From positions 1 through 6,277 of the forward strand of contig CAUCKA010000049.1 in the NCBI GenBank assembly GCA_958443265.1: a stretch of DNA of 6,277 bases, read 5' to 3'. The stretch comes from an uncultured Collinsella sp. GTDB lineage: Bacteria > Actinomycetota > Coriobacteriia > Coriobacteriales > Coriobacteriaceae. Under the pieces are notes generated by a model that saw only the letters and a program-made list of their open reading frames with translations, was not told the origin of the DNA and did no database searches. Of the stretch, positions 4,289-6,277 are shown piece after piece. A program made the translations under genes and the position numbers. Numbering within the stretch: the first letter of the stretch is position 1; every line of letters begins with the position of its first letter.

Positions 4289-5572
4289 ATGCTTGATATC
4301 AAGTTTGTTCGCGAGAACCCCGATGCCATCGATGTCGCCATGGCTAACCGCCAGACGTCTTGGGATCGCGAGAAGTTCTTTGAGCTCGACGACGAGCGTC
4401 GTGCCGTCATCACCGAGGTTGAGGAACTTCAAGCCACGCGCAATGCCGAGTCCAAGAAGATCGGCGCCCTGATGAAGGAGGGCAAGAAGGACGAGGCCGA
4501 GGCCGCCAAGGAGGCCGTGCGCGCCGTCAACGAGAAGATTGACGGTCTGGCCGAGCGCCGCACCGCCCTCGAGCAGGAGCAGTACGACTTCATGGCTCAC
4601 CTGCCCAACATTCCTTGCGAGGCCACGCCGTACGGCAAGGACGAGGACGAGAACATCGAGCGCCGTCGTTGGGGCACCCCGCGCGAGTTCGACTTCGACT
4701 TTAAGCCGCACTGGGATCTGGGCACCGACCTCGACATCCTTGACTTCGAGCGCGGCAACAAGCTCTCCGGCAGCCGCTTCACCGTTCTCGGTGGCGCCGG
4801 CGCCCGTCTTGAGCGCGCCCTCATCAACTTCTTCCTCGATACGCACACCAACCGTGGTTTTAAGGAGTGGTGGCCGCCCATCGTCGTCAAGCGTCAGACC
4901 ATGTTCGGCACGGGCCAGCTGCCCAAGTTCGAGGACGACGCCTATCACGTCTCGGGCGACAACTTCCTGATCCCCACCGCCGAGGTCGTGCTCACCAACC
5001 TGCACGCCGGTGAGGTCCTCGACGCCGACACCCTGCCGCGCCGCTACACCGCCTTCACCCCCTGCTTCCGCGAGGAGGCCGGTTCCGCCGGTCGCGATAC
5101 CCGTGGCATCATCCGTCAGCACGAGTTCGACAAGGTCGAGATGGTCAAGTTCGCTAAGCCGGAGGAGTCCGACGAGGAGCTCGAGAGCATGACCGCCGAG
5201 GCCGAGTACCTGCTGCAGCAGCTGGGCCTTCCGTATCGCGTGATTAGCCTGTGCACCGGCGACTTGGGCTTCTCTGCCCGTCAGACCTACGACATCGAGG
5301 TCTGGCTGCCGAGCTACAACGCCTACAAGGAGATCAGCTCCTGCTCCAACTGCGGTGACTTCCAGGCTCGCCGCGCCAACATCAAGTATCGCGACCCCGA
5401 GAACTTCAAGGGTTCGCGCTACCTGCACACCCTCAACGGTTCCGGCCTGCCGGCTGGCCGTACCATGGCTGCCATTCTGGAGAACTACCAGAACGCCGAC
5501 GGCACCATCACGATCCCCGAGGTCCTGCGTCCCTACATGGGCGGCCTCGAGAAGATCGAGCCGGTCGCGTAA
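4289..5572 (+). CDS. serS: Seryl-tRNA synthetase SerRS
   Basis: 427 residues, normal for bacterial SerRS (about 420-430). It charges tRNA-Ser with serine (and tRNA-Sec where present) in the cytoplasm as a homodimer. ATG 4289 is chosen because GGAGG (4279-4283) lies 5 bases upstream and the protein then starts with the conserved MLDIKFVRENPDA; the in-frame ATG at 4262 lacks a site. Residues about 27-103 are the long charged antiparallel coiled coil that grips the tRNA-Ser variable arm. The class II core follows: a motif 1 region around 165-205, serine-site TAE (230-232), motif 2 FREEAGSAGRDTRG (260-273) with HEF (278-280), the YKEISSCSNCGDFQARR block (346-362), and motif 3 GLPAGRTMAAILENYQ (386-401). 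All expected residues are present. No T-box leader is visible in the roughly 50-base leader. Transcription ends at the hairpin at 5596. Confidence 0.98.
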   Translation: MLDIKFVRENPDAIDVAMANRQTSWDREKFFELDDERRAVITEVEELQATRNAESKKIGALMKEGKKDEAEAAKEAVRAVNEKIDGLAERRTALEQEQYDFMAHLPNIPCEATPYGKDEDENIERRRWGTPREFDFDFKPHWDLGTDLDILDFERGNKLSGSRFTVLGGAGARLERALINFFLDTHTNRGFKEWWPPIVVKRQTMFGTGQLPKFEDDAYHVSGDNFLIPTAEVVLTNLHAGEVLDADTLPRRYTAFTPCFREEAGSAGRDTRGIIRQHEFDKVEMVKFAKPEESDEELESMTAEAEYLLQQLGLPYRVISLCTGDLGFSARQTYDIEVWLPSYNAYKEISSCSNCGDFQARRANIKYRDPENFKGSRYLHTLNGSGLPAGRTMAAILENYQNADGTITIPEVLRPYMGGLEKIEPVA

Positions 5573-5595
5573 CTTGGCTGCATAGGCGATATGCA

Positions 5596-5623
5596 AGGGC
5601 GCTCCTTCGGGGGCGCCCTATTT
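5596..5623 (+). terminator. Terminator of serS
   Basis: AGGGCGCTCC and GGGGCGCCCT pair over 10 bases (one T-G wobble) around a very stable TTCG tetraloop, 23 bases after the serS stop. The T tract is short (ATTTCG), but the stem is strong. Confidence 0.82.
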
Positions 5624-5672
5624 CGTGCGCAGGTCCATACCATGCTGTGCGGACAGCTCAATAGAAAACACA

Positions 5673-5712
5673 CGAACAACTGTTCTGTATGCAGCCATCT
5701 ACCTGCTATGCT
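5673..5712 (+). promoter_or_regulatory. Putative LexA (SOS) operator and extended -10 promoter
   Basis: CGAACAACTGTTCT (5673-5686) contains the inverted halves GAACA and TGTTC spaced by two bases. This fits the established Gram-positive/actinobacterial LexA box (core GAACNNNNGTTC, often TCGAACANNTGTTCGA); only the outer bases depart. TGCTATGCT (5704-5712) is an extended -10 box, and the operator overlaps where the -35 would lie (weak TTCTGT 5683-5688, 18 bases upstream). A repressor here would block polymerase. The downstream gene starts 34 bases after the -10. Confidence 0.55.
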
Positions 5713-5745
5713 TTTGCTAAATAAGAGCGAGAGAAAGGGGACGCG

Positions 5746-6123
5746 ATGGAGCTGTTTGATGATCGGGTGGTTTTGTTTGAGAGCGACGAGGGCGGGGAGT
5801 ACCTGCTTGTAACGTGTGAGCCGTCTGGCATGGGTGGCCTGGTGGTTCGACAGACGAGCGGGGGTCCGTTGACCCAATGGTGCTTTGAGGAGTCGCCTCA
5901 TGTGGTTGAGACGTTTGTGGCGCACGAGGGGCTTGTGGCCCTGGAGCATTTCTATGGGGTCCGGACATCTAACCAGGTTGCTCGCATGTTGAGTATCTCG
6001 TTTGCCGATTATGATTGTGCCCAGCGGGTGAGATCGCTCCTGAGGGAACTTGATGCTAAGTTTGACGTGATCGAAAAGCCAATCGATCGTACGGGGAACG
6101 ACGGTATATGCGGAGCAGCATGA
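5746..6123 (+). CDS. Hypothetical protein, 125 residues, possibly SOS-controlled
   Basis: Not recognised. ATG 5746 is preceded by GAAAGGGG (5733-5740) at 5 bases, and the frame runs to TGA 6121-6123. The protein is soluble-looking, with no signal peptide or membrane segment. The first 60 residues look beta-rich (RVVLFESD, YLLVTCEPS, GGLVVRQTS), and residues about 78-112 look helical (SNQVARMLSISFADYDCAQRVRSLLRELDAKFDVIEK). The C-terminus is GNDGICGAA; the final AA resembles the end of many ClpXP substrates, which is only suggestive. Codon use is less strict than in serS, with more GTG, TTT, CGG and GGG, hinting at lower expression or a different origin. It stands alone between the serS terminator and tRNA-Arg, with its own promoter and an upstream LexA-like box. 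A minus-strand frame across the same bases is a shadow. Confidence 0.72.
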   Translation: MELFDDRVVLFESDEGGEYLLVTCEPSGMGGLVVRQTSGGPLTQWCFEESPHVVETFVAHEGLVALEHFYGVRTSNQVARMLSISFADYDCAQRVRSLLRELDAKFDVIEKPIDRTGNDGICGAA

Positions 6124-6159
6124 CAAGACTGCGTTCCACAAAAAAGTTTGAAATTGTGC

Positions 6160-6188
6160 TTGACTCCAATAAGCTAAAGTGGTTTTAT
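6160..6188 (+). promoter_or_regulatory. Sigma70-type promoter of tRNA-Arg
   Basis: TTGACT (6160-6165) and TTTTAT (6183-6188) are 17 bases apart, ending 12 bases before the tRNA. The surrounding 6124-6200 stretch is AT-richer than its neighbours and holds nothing else I can recognise. Confidence 0.7.
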
Positions 6189-6200
6189 ATGTCTTGCGCT

Positions 6201-6277
6201 GCGGCGTTACCTCAGCTGGATAGAGGGTCTGACTACGAATCAGAACGTCATAGGTTCGAATCCTATACGCCGCACCA
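6201..6277 (+). tRNA. tRNA-Arg (anticodon ACG)
   Basis: A complete 77-base tRNA with encoded CCA that ends on the last base of the window. The acceptor strands GCGGCGT (6201-6207) and ACGCCGC (6267-6273) pair perfectly. The anticodon stem TCTGA/TCAGA closes the loop CTACGAA, giving ACG at 6235-6237. The T arm is ATAGG TTCGAAT CCTAT. ACG is arginine; its A34 is normally edited to inosine by TadA to read CGT, CGC and CGA. Confidence 0.97.

Noticed and set aside
4286..5596. A 436-codon open frame on the minus strand covering all of serS
   Set aside because: Its protein is a Val/Leu/Gly/Ala-rich shadow produced by strong codon bias in serS, which has every class II synthetase motif on the other strand. 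It has no recognisable domain.
5533..6141. A 202-codon open frame on the minus strand across the 125-residue gene
   Set aside because: It runs antisense into the end of serS and through the serS terminator hairpin, with unusual Pro/His/Arg/Cys composition. The plus frame has a good ribosome binding site and promoter.

Overview
The window looks like chromosomal DNA from a high-GC Gram-positive gut actinobacterium of the class Coriobacteriia, most likely Collinsella or a close relative. This is inferred from the GC-rich coding style, strong AGGAG-type ribosome binding sites, tRNA genes that encode their own CCA, and the look of the proteins. No marker in the window proves the genus. Most of the content is housekeeping: rRNA modification, proline synthesis, tRNA charging and two tRNA genes.

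Layout. Positions 1-1167 hold the 3' end of rsmA/ksgA and an overlapping TatD-family hydrolase gene. Positions 1171-1529 hold a promoter, tRNA-Leu(CAG), its terminator, and then a duplicated copy of the tRNA 3' end plus terminator. A 129-bp hairpin-rich insert separates the two copies. Positions 1587-3846 hold three co-directional genes that may form one transcription unit: an SPFH/band 7 membrane protein, rlmH and proC. Positions 3847-4005 are a nested inverted repeat lying exactly between the stop codons of convergent genes. Positions 4004-4177 (minus strand) encode a 57-residue single-pass membrane protein that is easy to miss. A short divergent region full of palindromes (4178-4288) separates it from serS (4289-5572), which ends at a TTCG-loop terminator. 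Positions 5746-6123 encode an unrecognised 125-residue protein, preceded by a sequence matching an actinobacterial-type LexA (SOS) operator. The window ends exactly at the CCA of tRNA-Arg(ACG).

How it fits together. RsmA, RlmH, SerRS and the two tRNAs all serve translation; ProC makes proline; the TatD, SPFH and small membrane proteins have less certain roles. The least ordinary parts are the tRNA-Leu 3'-end duplication with its structured insert, the nested palindrome after proC, and the possibly SOS-controlled orphan gene beside tRNA-Arg. I see no CRISPR array, transposase, integrase or recognisable defence gene.
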